Shown piece by piece: positions 42,007-50,800 of a stretch of DNA of 55,165 nt. The notes beneath the pieces are model-generated. The model saw only the letters and a program-made list of their open reading frames with translations. It had not been told where the DNA came from and searched no databases. Made by a program: the position numbers and the translations under genes. The stretch covers positions 1 to 55,165 of the forward strand of contig JBBWZQ010000177.1 of assembly GCA_039649115.1 (NCBI GenBank). Reading direction: 5' to 3'. The stretch comes from DATEJJ01 sp039649115. GTDB lineage: Bacteria; Actinomycetota; Actinomycetes; Mycobacteriales; Micromonosporaceae. The number at the start of each line of letters is the position of its first letter. The stretch's first letter is position 1.

Positions 42007-42765
42007 GTGGGACGTCTGAGCGGCCGGGTGGCGATCATCACGGGCGGCGAGGGGAGCATCGGCATGGCCACCGCGCGAGCCTTCGTCCGCGAGGGAGCGC
42101 GGGTCGCGCTGGTGGGCATCTCCGCGACGCGGCTGGCCGACGGCGCCGCCGAGCTCGGCCCGGACTGCTGCACCAGCGCGGTCGCCGACGTCACCGACGC
42201 GCACGCCGTACGGACCGCGGTGCGCCGGACCGTCGAGCGGTTCGGCAGACTGGACATCGTGTTCAGCAACGCCGGCATCAGCGGGACCGTGGCACCCATC
42301 GGCGAGTACCCGGACGACGAGTTCGACCGGGTCCTCGCGGTCCACGTGCGCGGCTCGTTCCTGACGTGCAAGTACGCGCTGCCGGCGCTGGCCGACGGCG
42401 GCAGCATCATCCTCAACTCCAGCGTCGTCGGGCTGACCTCCGACCCGGGCATCACCGGGTACGCGGTCGCCAAGCACGCCCTGGTCGGCCTGATGCGCAC
42501 CCTCGCCAAGGAGCTCGCGCCGCGCGCGATCCGGGTCAACAGCGTGCACCCCGGCCCGACCGACAACGAGTTCCAGCAGGCCATCGAGGTCGCCGCGACC
42601 GGGCGCAGTCCGGCCGAGGCGGCCAGGCTGTTCGACCAGAAGATCCCGCTGGGCCGGCACGCGCGGCCCGAGGAGGTGGCCGCGGCCGTGCTGTTCCTGG
42701 CCAGCGACGAGAGCTCGTTCGTGACCGGGTCCGCGCTGGTGGTCGACGGTGGGATGAGCACATGA
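42007..42765 (+). CDS. Short-chain dehydrogenase/reductase
   Basis: A 252-residue classical SDR with cofactor motif TGGEGSIG (13-20), NNAG-equivalent FSNAGIS, catalytic Ser in NSSVVG, YxxxK in GYAVAKHAL and C-terminal GSALVVDGG. Such enzymes oxidise or reduce alcohol/carbonyl substrates with NAD(P). GTG 42007 follows GGAAGGAAGAG. Its stop overlaps the ATG of the ThDP decarboxylase (ATGA), so the two are co-translated. It could act on the aldehyde formed by the decarboxylase or supply its substrate; this is inference from linkage. Confidence 0.88.
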   Translation: MGRLSGRVAIITGGEGSIGMATARAFVREGARVALVGISATRLADGAAELGPDCCTSAVADVTDAHAVRTAVRRTVERFGRLDIVFSNAGISGTVAPIGEYPDDEFDRVLAVHVRGSFLTCKYALPALADGGSIILNSSVVGLTSDPGITGYAVAKHALVGLMRTLAKELAPRAIRVNSVHPGPTDNEFQQAIEVAATGRSPAEAARLFDQKIPLGRHARPEEVAAAVLFLASDESSFVTGSALVVDGGMST

Positions 42766-44408
42766 CCACCCCCGCCCGGGCGCTGCTGTCGATCCTGCGG
42801 AGCGAGGGGGTCGACCGGATCTTCGGCAACCCCGGCACCACCGAGCTGCCCCTGCTCGACGCGCTCGTCGACGAGCCCGACCTCCCGTACGTGCTCGGCC
42901 TGCACGAGGGGAGCGTGGTCGCGATGGCCGACGGGTACGCGCGTGCCACCCGGCGCCCCGCTTTCGTCAACCTGCATGTGGCCGCGGGACTCGCCAACGG
43001 GCTGATCGGGCTGCTCAACGCCCGGCGTTCGGGTACCCCGCTGGTCGTCACCGCGGGCCAGCAGGACCGCCGGCACCTGGTACAGGATCCGATGCTCGCC
43101 GGTGACCTGGTGGGCCTGGCCCGGCCGGCGGTGAAGTGGGCGGTCGAGGCGGCGCACGCCCGCGACCTGCCGCTGCTGCTGCGCCGCGCGTTCGCGCTCG
43201 CGGCCACGCCGCCCACCGGGCCGGTCTTCGTCTCCATCCCGATGGACCTGCTGGAGGAGGGGGTCGACGTCGCCGTGCCCGGCCGCTCGTGCCGGCCCGC
43301 GCCCGGCCCGGCCGGCGGCATCGACGAGGCGGCCGCGCTGCTCGCCGCCGCGCGCCGGCCCGCGATCATCGCGGGCGACGGGGTGGGCCGCGACGGGGCC
43401 GTGGCCGAACTCGTCGCGCTCGCCGAGGTGCTCGGCGCCGCCGTGTACCACCAGCCGATGGCCGACGGGATCAACTTCCCCGGCACCCATCCGCTGTACC
43501 AGGGCATGCCGCTGCCCACCACCGCCGACATCCACCACCACCTGCGGCCGCACGACGTGGTGCTCATCGCCGGTACCCGCGCCTTCGCGGCCCACCACTA
43601 CGCGCCGGAGCAGCCGATCCCCGACGGCACCCTGGTGCTGCAACTGGACACCGACCCGACCGAGCCGGGGCGCAACTTCCCCGTGCACATCGGGCTGTGC
43701 GGCGGGCTGGCCGCCACGCTCGGCGTCCTCGCCACGCGCCTGCGCGGGCGGGTGCCCGGCGTGGCGGAGCGCGCCGCCACGCTGGGCAAGGCGAGCGCGG
43801 CGACCCGCACCCGCATCGACGCCAGCGCGCGCGACGCGTACGGCCAGGCACCCGTGGACCCGCTCGCCGCCATGCACGCGATCGCCGCCGCGCTGCCCCG
43901 CGACGCGATCGTTGTCGAGGAGGCGATCACCGCCGGGCTGCTGCTGCGGCAGGTCCTGCGGCAGGACCGGCCCGGCTCCTACGTGCACACCCTCGGCGGC
44001 GGGCTGGGCTGGGGCATCGGCGCGGCCATCGGTACCCGGCTGGGCGCGCCCGACCGGCCGGTGGTGGCGGTGCTCGGCGACGGCTGCGCCGCGTTCGGGC
44101 TGCAGGGACTGTGGACCGCGGCCCGCTACCGGGTACCCGTCGCGTTCGTGGTGGTGAACAACGGCGAGTACCGCACCCTCAAGGACACCCTCGACCGGGG
44201 CTCCAGCAGATCGACCGAGCACGGCCGGTACATCGGGCTGGATCTGCGCGACCCGGCCCTGGACTGGCGCGGCGCCGGCCAGATGTTCGGGGTACGGGTG
44301 GTCCAGCCGGCCGACTGCGCGGCGCTCGGCGACGCCATCGCCCCACTGGCCACCATGGACGGTCCGGTCCTGATCGACGTTTCAGTCACGGGGCACACCC
44401 CACCCTAG
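42762..44408 (+). CDS. Benzoylformate decarboxylase-like ThDP enzyme
   Basis: This 548-residue ThDP enzyme decarboxylates 2-keto acids. PYR-domain sequences GNPGTTELPLLDAL, GLHEGSVVAMADGYA (activating Glu) and NLHVAAGLANG (active-site His) match benzoylformate decarboxylase. A second His is in FAAHHYAPEQ. The PP-domain motif is LGDGCAAFGLQGLWTAARY...VVNNGEY. The serine that contacts substrate in the Pseudomonas enzyme (GNPGSNE) is threonine here, so specificity may differ. It overlaps the SDR gene by four bases. The mandelate pathway partners are absent. Confidence 0.85.
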   Translation: MTTPARALLSILRSEGVDRIFGNPGTTELPLLDALVDEPDLPYVLGLHEGSVVAMADGYARATRRPAFVNLHVAAGLANGLIGLLNARRSGTPLVVTAGQQDRRHLVQDPMLAGDLVGLARPAVKWAVEAAHARDLPLLLRRAFALAATPPTGPVFVSIPMDLLEEGVDVAVPGRSCRPAPGPAGGIDEAAALLAAARRPAIIAGDGVGRDGAVAELVALAEVLGAAVYHQPMADGINFPGTHPLYQGMPLPTTADIHHHLRPHDVVLIAGTRAFAAHHYAPEQPIPDGTLVLQLDTDPTEPGRNFPVHIGLCGGLAATLGVLATRLRGRVPGVAERAATLGKASAATRTRIDASARDAYGQAPVDPLAAMHAIAAALPRDAIVVEEAITAGLLLRQVLRQDRPGSYVHTLGGGLGWGIGAAIGTRLGAPDRPVVAVLGDGCAAFGLQGLWTAARYRVPVAFVVVNNGEYRTLKDTLDRGSSRSTEHGRYIGLDLRDPALDWRGAGQMFGVRVVQPADCAALGDAIAPLATMDGPVLIDVSVTGHTPP

Positions 44409-44417
44409 GAGCACGCC

Positions 44418-44507
44418 ATGCCGTGCCTCGCGGAGAGCGGCACCTCGATCTGCTTCCGCGACCCGGACGGGCCTGTACACCTGCTACGTGCGGACGCGGA
44501 ACCCTGA
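44418..44507 (+). pseudogene. Stub of an alpha/beta hydrolase (N-terminus only)
   Basis: ATG 44418, with AGGAG at 44407-44411, opens a 29-codon frame that begins MPCLAESGTSICFRD and continues PDGPVHLL. This resembles the start of alpha/beta hydrolases (MPxLxxxGxxIxFxDxG..PVxLLHG) but stops before the oxyanion HG and the catalytic triad. It is probably the remnant of a third gene of the SDR/decarboxylase operon, cut by deletion. A chance short frame is the alternative. Confidence 0.5.
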
Positions 44508-44535
44508 GGGTGCGTTCCCACCAGAGACGTCGGAG

Positions 44536-45750
44536 TCACCCGCCCGTCCCGGACATCCGGCCGGGCGGGTCCAGCCAACGACCGTCCACTTCGGAGACAA
44601 GGCCGAGGACGAGGTCGCGGGGCAGCCCGTGGGTGTCGTGGAGGTCGTCGAAGTCCTGCTCGCGCAACGGCCCGCGGGACAGCCGCCGGGTCACCACGTG
44701 CCGCCCGCGGCGCAGCAGCTCCTGGAACCGCCGTTCCTCGTCCCGCAGGACGTCACGCACCCGTACACCGGTCTGCCGGCTGAAGTGGTCGAGGGTGTGC
44801 TCGATCGGCCACGGGGGCAGGTCGGAGAGTGTCCGGGAGGGATCGTCCCGCCAGAGCGTGGTCAGCACCCGCCGCGTCAGCCGGCGCAGCACGTAGCCGC
44901 GGCCGGTGTTCGACGGGCGTACCCCGTCCCCGATGACCACAATGGACGAACGCAGGTGGTCGCAGACGACGCGGGTGGAGTGCTCGTCGAGGTGCCACAG
45001 CGGCCGGACGCTCGACATCCACGGCTCGAACAGGTCGCACTCGTACACGGAGTCCTTGTGCTGGAGGACCGTCAGCAGCCGCTCCAGGCCCATGCCGGTG
45101 TCGATGCCCTGTGGTACCAGGGGTTCCAGGCTCCCGTCGCCGAGGCGGCGGTACCGCATCATCACGTGGTTCCACACCTCCACCCACCGCGGATCGCTGC
45201 TCGGCGTGCCTCGCGGCGGCGTGCCGCCGGTCCAGACGAAGATCTCGGAGTCGGGGCCGCACGGACCGGACGGGCCGTTGGACCACCAGTTCTCGCCGGT
45301 GGTCAGCTCCACCGGGACGCCGAGTTCGTGCCATGTCTCCAGCGATCCGGTGTCCGGCCCGACCTGGTCGTCGCCGCCGAACACGGTGACATGCATGCGG
45401 TCGGTACCGATGCCGAAGCCGTCGCGGAGCAACTCGCAACCCCAGCGCAGGCTCTGCGGACCGTCGTAGTCGCCCAGCGACCACGACCCCAGCATCTCGA
45501 ACACGGTCAGGTGGGTACGGTCGCCGACCTCGTCGAGATCGGTGGTGCGCAGGCAGCGCTGCACCCCGACGAGCCGGCGGCCCAGCGGGTGCGGGCGGCC
45601 CTCCAGGTACGGGGTGAGCGGGTGCATGCCGGACGTGGTGAACAGCACGGGGTCGCCGGGCGGCGGCATGAGGGAGGTACCGGTGACGGGCTGGTGGCCG
45701 CGCTCGCGGAAGTAGTCGAGGAAGGTACGGATGGTCTGGTCGGTGTCCAT
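44536..45750 (-). CDS. Stand-alone alanyl-tRNA synthetase catalytic-domain paralogue
   Basis: The 404-residue protein corresponds to the N-terminal adenylation core of AlaRS; the normal enzyme has about 880 residues. Class II motifs are present: VLFTTSGMHPLTPYL, RCLRTTDLDEVGDRTHLTVFEMLGSWSLGDY split over about 65-95 (motif 2), GPCGPDSE (162-169) and DTGMGLERL (217-225, motif 3). HTIHWH-type editing and C-Ala domains are absent. It begins ATG 45750 with GGAAAGG upstream. It probably activates alanine or a related amino acid for a special purpose, such as tRNA-dependent aminoacylation of a metabolite or a resistance copy. It may not charge tRNA efficiently. No obvious partner gene adjoins it. 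Confidence 0.85.
   Translation of the reverse strand: MDTDQTIRTFLDYFRERGHQPVTGTSLMPPPGDPVLFTTSGMHPLTPYLEGRPHPLGRRLVGVQRCLRTTDLDEVGDRTHLTVFEMLGSWSLGDYDGPQSLRWGCELLRDGFGIGTDRMHVTVFGGDDQVGPDTGSLETWHELGVPVELTTGENWWSNGPSGPCGPDSEIFVWTGGTPPRGTPSSDPRWVEVWNHVMMRYRRLGDGSLEPLVPQGIDTGMGLERLLTVLQHKDSVYECDLFEPWMSSVRPLWHLDEHSTRVVCDHLRSSIVVIGDGVRPSNTGRGYVLRRLTRRVLTTLWRDDPSRTLSDLPPWPIEHTLDHFSRQTGVRVRDVLRDEERRFQELLRRGRHVVTRRLSRGPLREQDFDDLHDTHGLPRDLVLGLVSEVDGRWLDPPGRMSGTGG
44538..44570. terminator. Bidirectional terminator hairpin between convergent operons
   Basis: The perfect 9-bp arms ACCCGCCCG (44538-44546) and CGGGCGGGT (44562-44570) pair, with a smaller CCGG/CCGG stem inside the loop. It lies where the plus-strand decarboxylase operon meets the minus-strand synthetase-like gene and overlaps the last codons of the latter. 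Confidence 0.6.
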
Positions 45751-45879
45751 GGCGGTTGGCCTTTCCGGGTCGTGGGGACCGGAATGCCCGCCGGACGAGC
45801 GTGCCCGGGATCAGACGACGCACCGGCGAGCCGTTTCCGGCCGCCGGTGGGAAGGGGAGGAGATCAGGCAGCGGCGACC

Positions 45880-45898
45880 GGCGAGCAAGCAGCTCGCC
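45880..45898. terminator. Hairpin GGCGAGC-N5-GCTCGCC in the gap before the synthetase-like gene
   Basis: A perfect 7-bp stem with a 5-nt loop lies 50 bp after the stop of the GTPase-partner gene and 130 bp before the start of the synthetase-like gene. It may terminate the former or attenuate the latter. The rest of this 197-bp gap shows no clear promoter. Confidence 0.45.
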
Positions 45899-45947
45899 GG
45901 GTCGCGGTGCTGGTGCGACTGACAATCTCCACGCGGACCACGATACC

Positions 45948-46868
45948 TCAGGAGCCGGCGGTCAGCTCGACAGTTCCGGTGCGGCCGGGCCGGCTCAGTC
46001 GCACCGTGAGCGTGGCCGCGAACTCCCGATCCACCGTGCCCGCCGCGGCCGTGACGGTGACCGTGATGGTGCAGGCCGACCCACCCGCCCCGGACCGGCA
46101 GTCGGCGTCGTCGACGCGCCAGGCGGCGGCGCCGGTGACGGGATGCAGGCCGGTACCGGCGAAGCTGAGCCCGCCGAGACCGGTGGCCCGCACGGGTACC
46201 CGCATGACGCAGTCGCGGGTCCGCGCGTCCAGGTCACACGCCGCCCGCGCCGGCACGTCGACACCGGGCCAGACGCTGACCGCCACACCCGTGACGACCG
46301 CCGCCGCGGCCACCACCGCGCCCGCGGCCACCTTCCAGCCACCCGACCGGACGCCACGTGACGTGAGACCACGTGAAGGGGGGCCGGGCCGCGGCGCCGC
46401 CGCGACGGCGCCGTCCAGCACGGAGTGCAGCGCGAAGGCGCGGGACGGCTGCACGGTGAACGCGGCCTCGTCGGCGAGGAAGCGCCGGTAGGCGCGCAGC
46501 GCCTCGGCCCGGGCGGACCGCAGATCCGCCTCGCTGGCCTCGCGGATCGCGGCGGCCCGGGACACGAAGCCGTACAGCAGGTCGAGCGGGCGACCGTGCA
46601 TGTCGGTCGGCGGCTCGCCGCCGCCGCCGGGGTCCAGGTCCGCGCCGGTCATCCGCCAGGTCCGGTACGCGAGCGCGAGCCGCCCGGCCGACCGTGCGGT
46701 GATCTGCTGGATGCGCGGGGCGCCGGCGGGGTCGACGTCGCCCCGCACGCTCTCGGTGAGCATGCCGTACTCGTTGCTCTCGACGAGGAAGTCCGGCACG
46801 AGGATCGAGCGGTACCCCCGCCGCCGGCCACGCGCGACGAGAAAGGCCCAACCGTTCATGGCCGTCAC
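45948..46868 (-). CDS. Single-pass membrane protein, partner of the GTPase
   Basis: This 306-residue protein is of unknown function. The cytoplasmic N-terminal part contains GYRSILVPDFLVE, RIQQITARSAGRLALAYRTWRM and a helical, arginine-rich stretch. One membrane segment lies at about 179-200 (AAGAVVAAAAVVTGVAVSVW). The C-terminal domain of about 105 residues is beta-rich with four cysteines, likely outside. GTG 46868 overlaps the GTPase stop (GTGA), so the two are translated together and probably form a complex. Confidence 0.75.
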   Translation of the reverse strand: MTAMNGWAFLVARGRRRGYRSILVPDFLVESNEYGMLTESVRGDVDPAGAPRIQQITARSAGRLALAYRTWRMTGADLDPGGGGEPPTDMHGRPLDLLYGFVSRAAAIREASEADLRSARAEALRAYRRFLADEAAFTVQPSRAFALHSVLDGAVAAAPRPGPPSRGLTSRGVRSGGWKVAAGAVVAAAAVVTGVAVSVWPGVDVPARAACDLDARTRDCVMRVPVRATGLGGLSFAGTGLHPVTGAAAWRVDDADCRSGAGGSACTITVTVTAAAGTVDREFAATLTVRLSRPGRTGTVELTAGS

Positions 46869-48163
46869 CAGCTCCCGAACCGCGCGGCGGGCAGCAGCGC
46901 GTCCAGGCGCGACACGGTGGTGTCGAACTCGCCGAGCACCTCGGACCGCAGTTGGCGCAGGAGATCGGCCTGCCGCTCCCCCTCGGTACGGGCGCGGGCC
47001 ACCGCCTCGGACCGGTCCGCCACCGGCCGGCCCATCCACTCGAAGAACATGCCGACGATCTCGTCGCCGTAGCTCCTGCCGATGCCGAGGTGCAGGGTCG
47101 TCCCGGCGATGACGGCGGCCGGTACGGCCAGGAGCTTCGCGACCGCGGCGACCGACTCGGCCCCGGTCGGGCGCATGCGCGACCGGACCCGGGTGGTGAT
47201 CTCCTCGCGGACCGACCGGTCCAGCGCCGACTCGGCCTGCCGGAACAGGTCCGGGATGACCGCGGACAGGGGCAGTTCGAGATTGGCGGGCCGCAGCGCG
47301 GCACGAGGTTGCTTGACGCTGTTGCCCTGCGCGTCGAGGCGCACGAAGTCGGTACCGACGGCGCTGACCGGGATCAGCCGGACGATCCGGCGTGCCCGCC
47401 CGGCTCCGGCGGCCAGGGCATCGATCTGCGCGCCCTCGACGAGCGCCTCCCGCACCAGGCGCAGCCGGGTGTCGTCGCTGGCGTCGACCGGTTCACCGAA
47501 GCCGCGCACCACGTCCCACTTGGTCACCAGGAAGTGGATCGGGCAGACCGCGCCGGCCATCAGGCCGATCATCGGTTGGATGGCGCTGCGCAGGTACGCG
47601 TGGCCGTCCGGCTCGCCGCGCAGGTACTGGAGCAGGCGGTAGCCGTCGACCATGCCGAGCAGTGCGTGCGCCTGCGTGATGCGCTGTTCGAGGTCGGCCA
47701 GCGCGTGCGAGCCGGCTTCCTGCTCGGACTCCAGCAGTTCGCCGGCGTAGTCGAGATAGTTGATGCGCAGCAGCGTGTGCTTGGCGCCGTCGCGGAACGC
47801 GACGCAGTCGAACGTGAACTCCCGGGTCTCACCGACATGCGTGCCCCGCGGCCACGGCTCGCTGGCGTCGGTGACCTGGCGGAACACCTGGCTCAGCGCG
47901 ACCCGCTGGGCGGCGCTGGTCTCCAGGTGGTACGTGCCGCCGGGCGAGCACACGTGCAGGCGGTGGAACATGCTCGCCAGGAACACGGTCTTGCCGGACC
48001 CGGACACGCCCAGCGCCACGACCCGGAACGTCGGGGCCGCCGAGGCGAGCGGGCCGTCGGTGGCGCTCCGGCTGGCCCGGCGGCGCCGCCAGCGACCGGC
48101 GAGGGCACGCGCGAGGACCGCGAGCGCCAGTGCCGCGAGAGAGGTGACCAACAGCGGTCGCAT
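46865..48163 (-). CDS. Membrane-anchored P-loop GTPase (double-GTPase-like)
   Basis: A 432-residue protein with an N-terminal membrane helix (LLVTSLAALALAVLARAL) followed by a GTPase-like core: P-loop GVSGSGKT (52-59), G3-like DYAG (138-141) and TKWD (214-217) as the guanine-specificity motif. A second hydrophobic stretch (LLAVPAAVIAGTTLHLGIG, about 348-366) lies near the C-terminus. The layout and motifs resemble the double-GTPase families linked to predicted bacterial conflict systems. ATG 48163 has GGAG upstream. It is paired only with the single-pass protein downstream; no effector or GAP-like gene is visible. Confidence 0.8.
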   Translation of the reverse strand: MRPLLVTSLAALALAVLARALAGRWRRRRASRSATDGPLASAAPTFRVVALGVSGSGKTVFLASMFHRLHVCSPGGTYHLETSAAQRVALSQVFRQVTDASEPWPRGTHVGETREFTFDCVAFRDGAKHTLLRINYLDYAGELLESEQEAGSHALADLEQRITQAHALLGMVDGYRLLQYLRGEPDGHAYLRSAIQPMIGLMAGAVCPIHFLVTKWDVVRGFGEPVDASDDTRLRLVREALVEGAQIDALAAGAGRARRIVRLIPVSAVGTDFVRLDAQGNSVKQPRAALRPANLELPLSAVIPDLFRQAESALDRSVREEITTRVRSRMRPTGAESVAAVAKLLAVPAAVIAGTTLHLGIGRSYGDEIVGMFFEWMGRPVADRSEAVARARTEGERQADLLRQLRSEVLGEFDTTVSRLDALLPAARFGSW

Positions 48164-48206
48164 CGGCGTACTCCATGCCTAGCCGGAACGGGTTCGGCAA
48201 TGAAGA

Positions 48207-48220
48207 GGCCGGCGGCGGCC
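48207..48220. terminator. Weak hairpin after the beta-mannosidase gene
   Basis: GGCCG (48207-48211) and CGGCC (48216-48220) form a 5-bp stem just downstream of the mannosidase stop. It is short and in GC-rich context, so it is only a candidate. Confidence 0.3.
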
Positions 48221-48230
48221 GGCAGATACA

Positions 48231-50663
48231 TCAGGTGATGTCGTTGACGCACCGCAGCACGGGCCGCCGCGCCAGCGCCGCGGAGTCCAGCTCCCGCCCG
48301 GACGAGACCGTGAACACCGCCGACTCGCCGGGCAGCAGGGTGACCATGGCCTGGTCCACCTCGGCGCCCGGGTCGAGCCGGTCCGGGAAGAGGGTCAGGT
48401 CGCGCAGGATCGTGCGCGCCCGGACGGTCACCCGGTACCCGCCCGGCGCGGGCTCGACCGAGGCGTCGTAGCCGGCCTCCGGGTAGGCGACGTCGCGGTC
48501 CTCGGCAAAGAACCACCAGGCACGGGTGTCGGGCGTGTCGACCACGAGCACCTCGGCGCGCGGGTCGCCGGCACCGGCGAGATCGGCGGGCAGCGGCAGG
48601 CGCACGGCGGAGCGGGCGGGTACCTCGATCGCGAGCGTGGACTTGGCCCGCGGCTGCCCCGCGAGGGTCACCCGGGTCGCCGTGGCCGGTACGTGCCACG
48701 GGTCGGCGCTCTCGTTGACCGCGACGAGCACCAGACCGGAGTCGCCGGGCTGCACGGTGAGCAGCCGGTCGGCGTAGCAGCGGCGCAGCGCGTGCCACAG
48801 CGGCTTGCGCCGCCCGTCGCCGTCCACCGCGGCCCAGGACGTGACCGGCCAGCAGTCGTTGAGCTGCCAGACGATGGCGCCCATGCAGACCGGTCGCTGC
48901 GCCCGGAAGTGCTCGACGCCGAGGGTGACCGCGCGCGCCTGGTTGAGCTGGGTCAGGAAGTGCCAGTCGTCGAAGTCCACCGGCTCGGGCAGGTGGGCCC
49001 GCAGCCCGCGGCGCAGCTTGCCGTCGCCGTCCTCCGCCTTCTGGTGCCGGCGCATCCCGGGTGAGTCCGGGGCCAGCGGGTCGTCGTGCACGGCCCGGCG
49101 CAGGGTGCTGTACGCGGGCGGCCCCTGGTACCCGAACTCGGCGACGAAGCGCGGCCGGTACTCGCGGTACCGGAGGTAGTCCTCCCGGTTCCACACGTCC
49201 CAGATGTGCGTCGAGCCGTACCCGGGATCGTTGGGGTACCGGTCCGGCGTGCCCGAGTACGGGCTGCCGGGCCAGTACGGCCGGGTCGGATCCAGCTCGG
49301 CGACGATGCGCGGCAGCAGGTCGAGGTAGTACCCCTCGCCCCACGCGCGCCCCTCCAGCACGTCGGCCCAGCCCCAGTCCCAGTAGCCCCAGTTGTTCTC
49401 GTTGTTGCCCGTCCACATGGCGAGGCTGGGGTGGCCGGCCAGCCGGCTGACCTGCTCGGCCGCCTCGGCGGCGACCTCGCCGGCCAGCGGCTCGTCCTCC
49501 GGGTAGGCCGCGCAGGCGAACAGGAAGTCCTGGCCGACCAGCAGCCCCAGCTCGTCGGTCAGGTCGTAGAAGTCGTCGGACTCGTAGATGCCGCCGCCCC
49601 AGACCCGTACGTAGTTGACGTTCGCGTCGCACGCCTGGGCGAGGCGCGCGGCGTACCGGTCACGGCCGACCCGGCTCGGGAAGGTGTCGTCGGGGATCCA
49701 GTTGACGCCGCGCACGAACACCGGTACGTCGTTGACGACGACGGTGAAGGCGGAGCCGTGCTCGTCCGGCGCGGTGTCCAGCCGTACCGTCCGGAAGCCC
49801 ACCCGCCGCGACCAGCTGTCCAGCACCACTCCATCCACAGTGGACAGGGTGACGTCGAGCGGGTAGCGCGGCTGGTCCCCGTACCCCCGTGGCCACCACA
49901 GCTGTGGCTCCTCGACGGTGAGGGTCAGCACGGCCGCGCGCTGCCCCTCGGCCACCGTACGGCGGACGGTGCCGGCGTCGCCCACCGAGGCGGTGAGCAC
50001 GAGCGGCTCGTCGCGGTGGCGTTCGAGGTCCACATGCACCTCGACCCGGCCGGTGCCGCCGGCCACGGTCACCAGCGGCCGCACCCGGTCCAGCCGGGCG
50101 ACGCTCCACGCGTGCAGCCCGGCCGGGCGCCAGATGCCGGCGGTGACCAGCGTCGGCCCCCAGTCCCAGCCGAAGTTGCAGGCCGACTTCCGGATGAAGT
50201 TGTACGGCTCCGGCCGCGCCCGCGGGAGTTCGCCGAGCGTGTCCCGCACCGCCTGGGCGTACCTGCACGCGGAGGCGAAGGTGACGCGCAACCGGTTGTC
50301 CCGCTCGCGCAGCAGCGGCCGCACCGGGAAGCGGTACCCGCGGTGCATGTTGGCGGTGCGCCCCACCTCGACGCCGTTGAGCTCGACGGTCGCCACCGTG
50401 TCCAGGCCGCCGAAGGTGAGGTCGACGCGGTCCGCGCCGTCGGGCGGCCCGTCGAACGACGTCTCGTAGACCCAGTCCGTGTACCCGATCCAGGCGAGCG
50501 CCTCCTCGTTCTCGTCGAGGTACGGGTCCGGGACGAGTCCGGCCGCGAGGAGGTCGGTGTGCACGCAGCCGGGGACGGTCGCCGGCACGGGAGCGCCGGA
50601 GAGTGGGCTGTCGGAGGCCGGTGCGACGAGCCAACCGTCGTTCAGCGGGCGGTACCAGGTCAT
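48231..50663 (-). CDS. Beta-mannosidase (glycoside hydrolase family 2)
   Basis: Cytosolic exo-hydrolase of terminal beta-linked mannose. The 810-residue protein shows the GH2 plan: jelly-roll domain (WIGYTDWVYETSF, LTFGGLDTVATVELNG), Ig-like middle domain, and TIM barrel with acid/base Glu in MWTGNNENNWGYWDW and nucleophile Glu in FVAEFGYQG. FNFIRKSACNFGWDWGP-type text (here PYNFIRKSACNFGWDWGP) is a strong beta-mannosidase marker. No signal peptide. ATG 50663 is used; GTG 50672 is possible. It diverges from a small unknown gene. Confidence 0.93.
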   Translation of the reverse strand: MTWYRPLNDGWLVAPASDSPLSGAPVPATVPGCVHTDLLAAGLVPDPYLDENEEALAWIGYTDWVYETSFDGPPDGADRVDLTFGGLDTVATVELNGVEVGRTANMHRGYRFPVRPLLRERDNRLRVTFASACRYAQAVRDTLGELPRARPEPYNFIRKSACNFGWDWGPTLVTAGIWRPAGLHAWSVARLDRVRPLVTVAGGTGRVEVHVDLERHRDEPLVLTASVGDAGTVRRTVAEGQRAAVLTLTVEEPQLWWPRGYGDQPRYPLDVTLSTVDGVVLDSWSRRVGFRTVRLDTAPDEHGSAFTVVVNDVPVFVRGVNWIPDDTFPSRVGRDRYAARLAQACDANVNYVRVWGGGIYESDDFYDLTDELGLLVGQDFLFACAAYPEDEPLAGEVAAEAAEQVSRLAGHPSLAMWTGNNENNWGYWDWGWADVLEGRAWGEGYYLDLLPRIVAELDPTRPYWPGSPYSGTPDRYPNDPGYGSTHIWDVWNREDYLRYREYRPRFVAEFGYQGPPAYSTLRRAVHDDPLAPDSPGMRRHQKAEDGDGKLRRGLRAHLPEPVDFDDWHFLTQLNQARAVTLGVEHFRAQRPVCMGAIVWQLNDCWPVTSWAAVDGDGRRKPLWHALRRCYADRLLTVQPGDSGLVLVAVNESADPWHVPATATRVTLAGQPRAKSTLAIEVPARSAVRLPLPADLAGAGDPRAEVLVVDTPDTRAWWFFAEDRDVAYPEAGYDASVEPAPGGYRVTVRARTILRDLTLFPDRLDPGAEVDQAMVTLLPGESAVFTVSSGRELDSAALARRPVLRCVNDIT

Positions 50664-50673
50664 GGTCGCCACT

Positions 50674-50703
50674 CTACTGAACCGGATAAGTAGCCACTGA
50701 ACC
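50674..50703. promoter_or_regulatory. Candidate operator upstream of beta-mannosidase
   Basis: ACTGAACC occurs at 50676-50683 and 50696-50703, two helical turns apart. An inverted CTACT/AGTAG pair (50674-50678, 50689-50693) overlaps the first copy. It sits 11-40 bp before the mannosidase start, where a LacI- or ROK-type regulator could block transcription. Confidence 0.4.
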
Positions 50704-50800
50704 CGCCCGCCGGCGTGCCGCGTGGCAACAGGGTGGCGCGTGGCAACAGGCAGGAAGGTGGCAGGAACGGCGAACGCGCTCAACGCCCTAGGATGGATCG

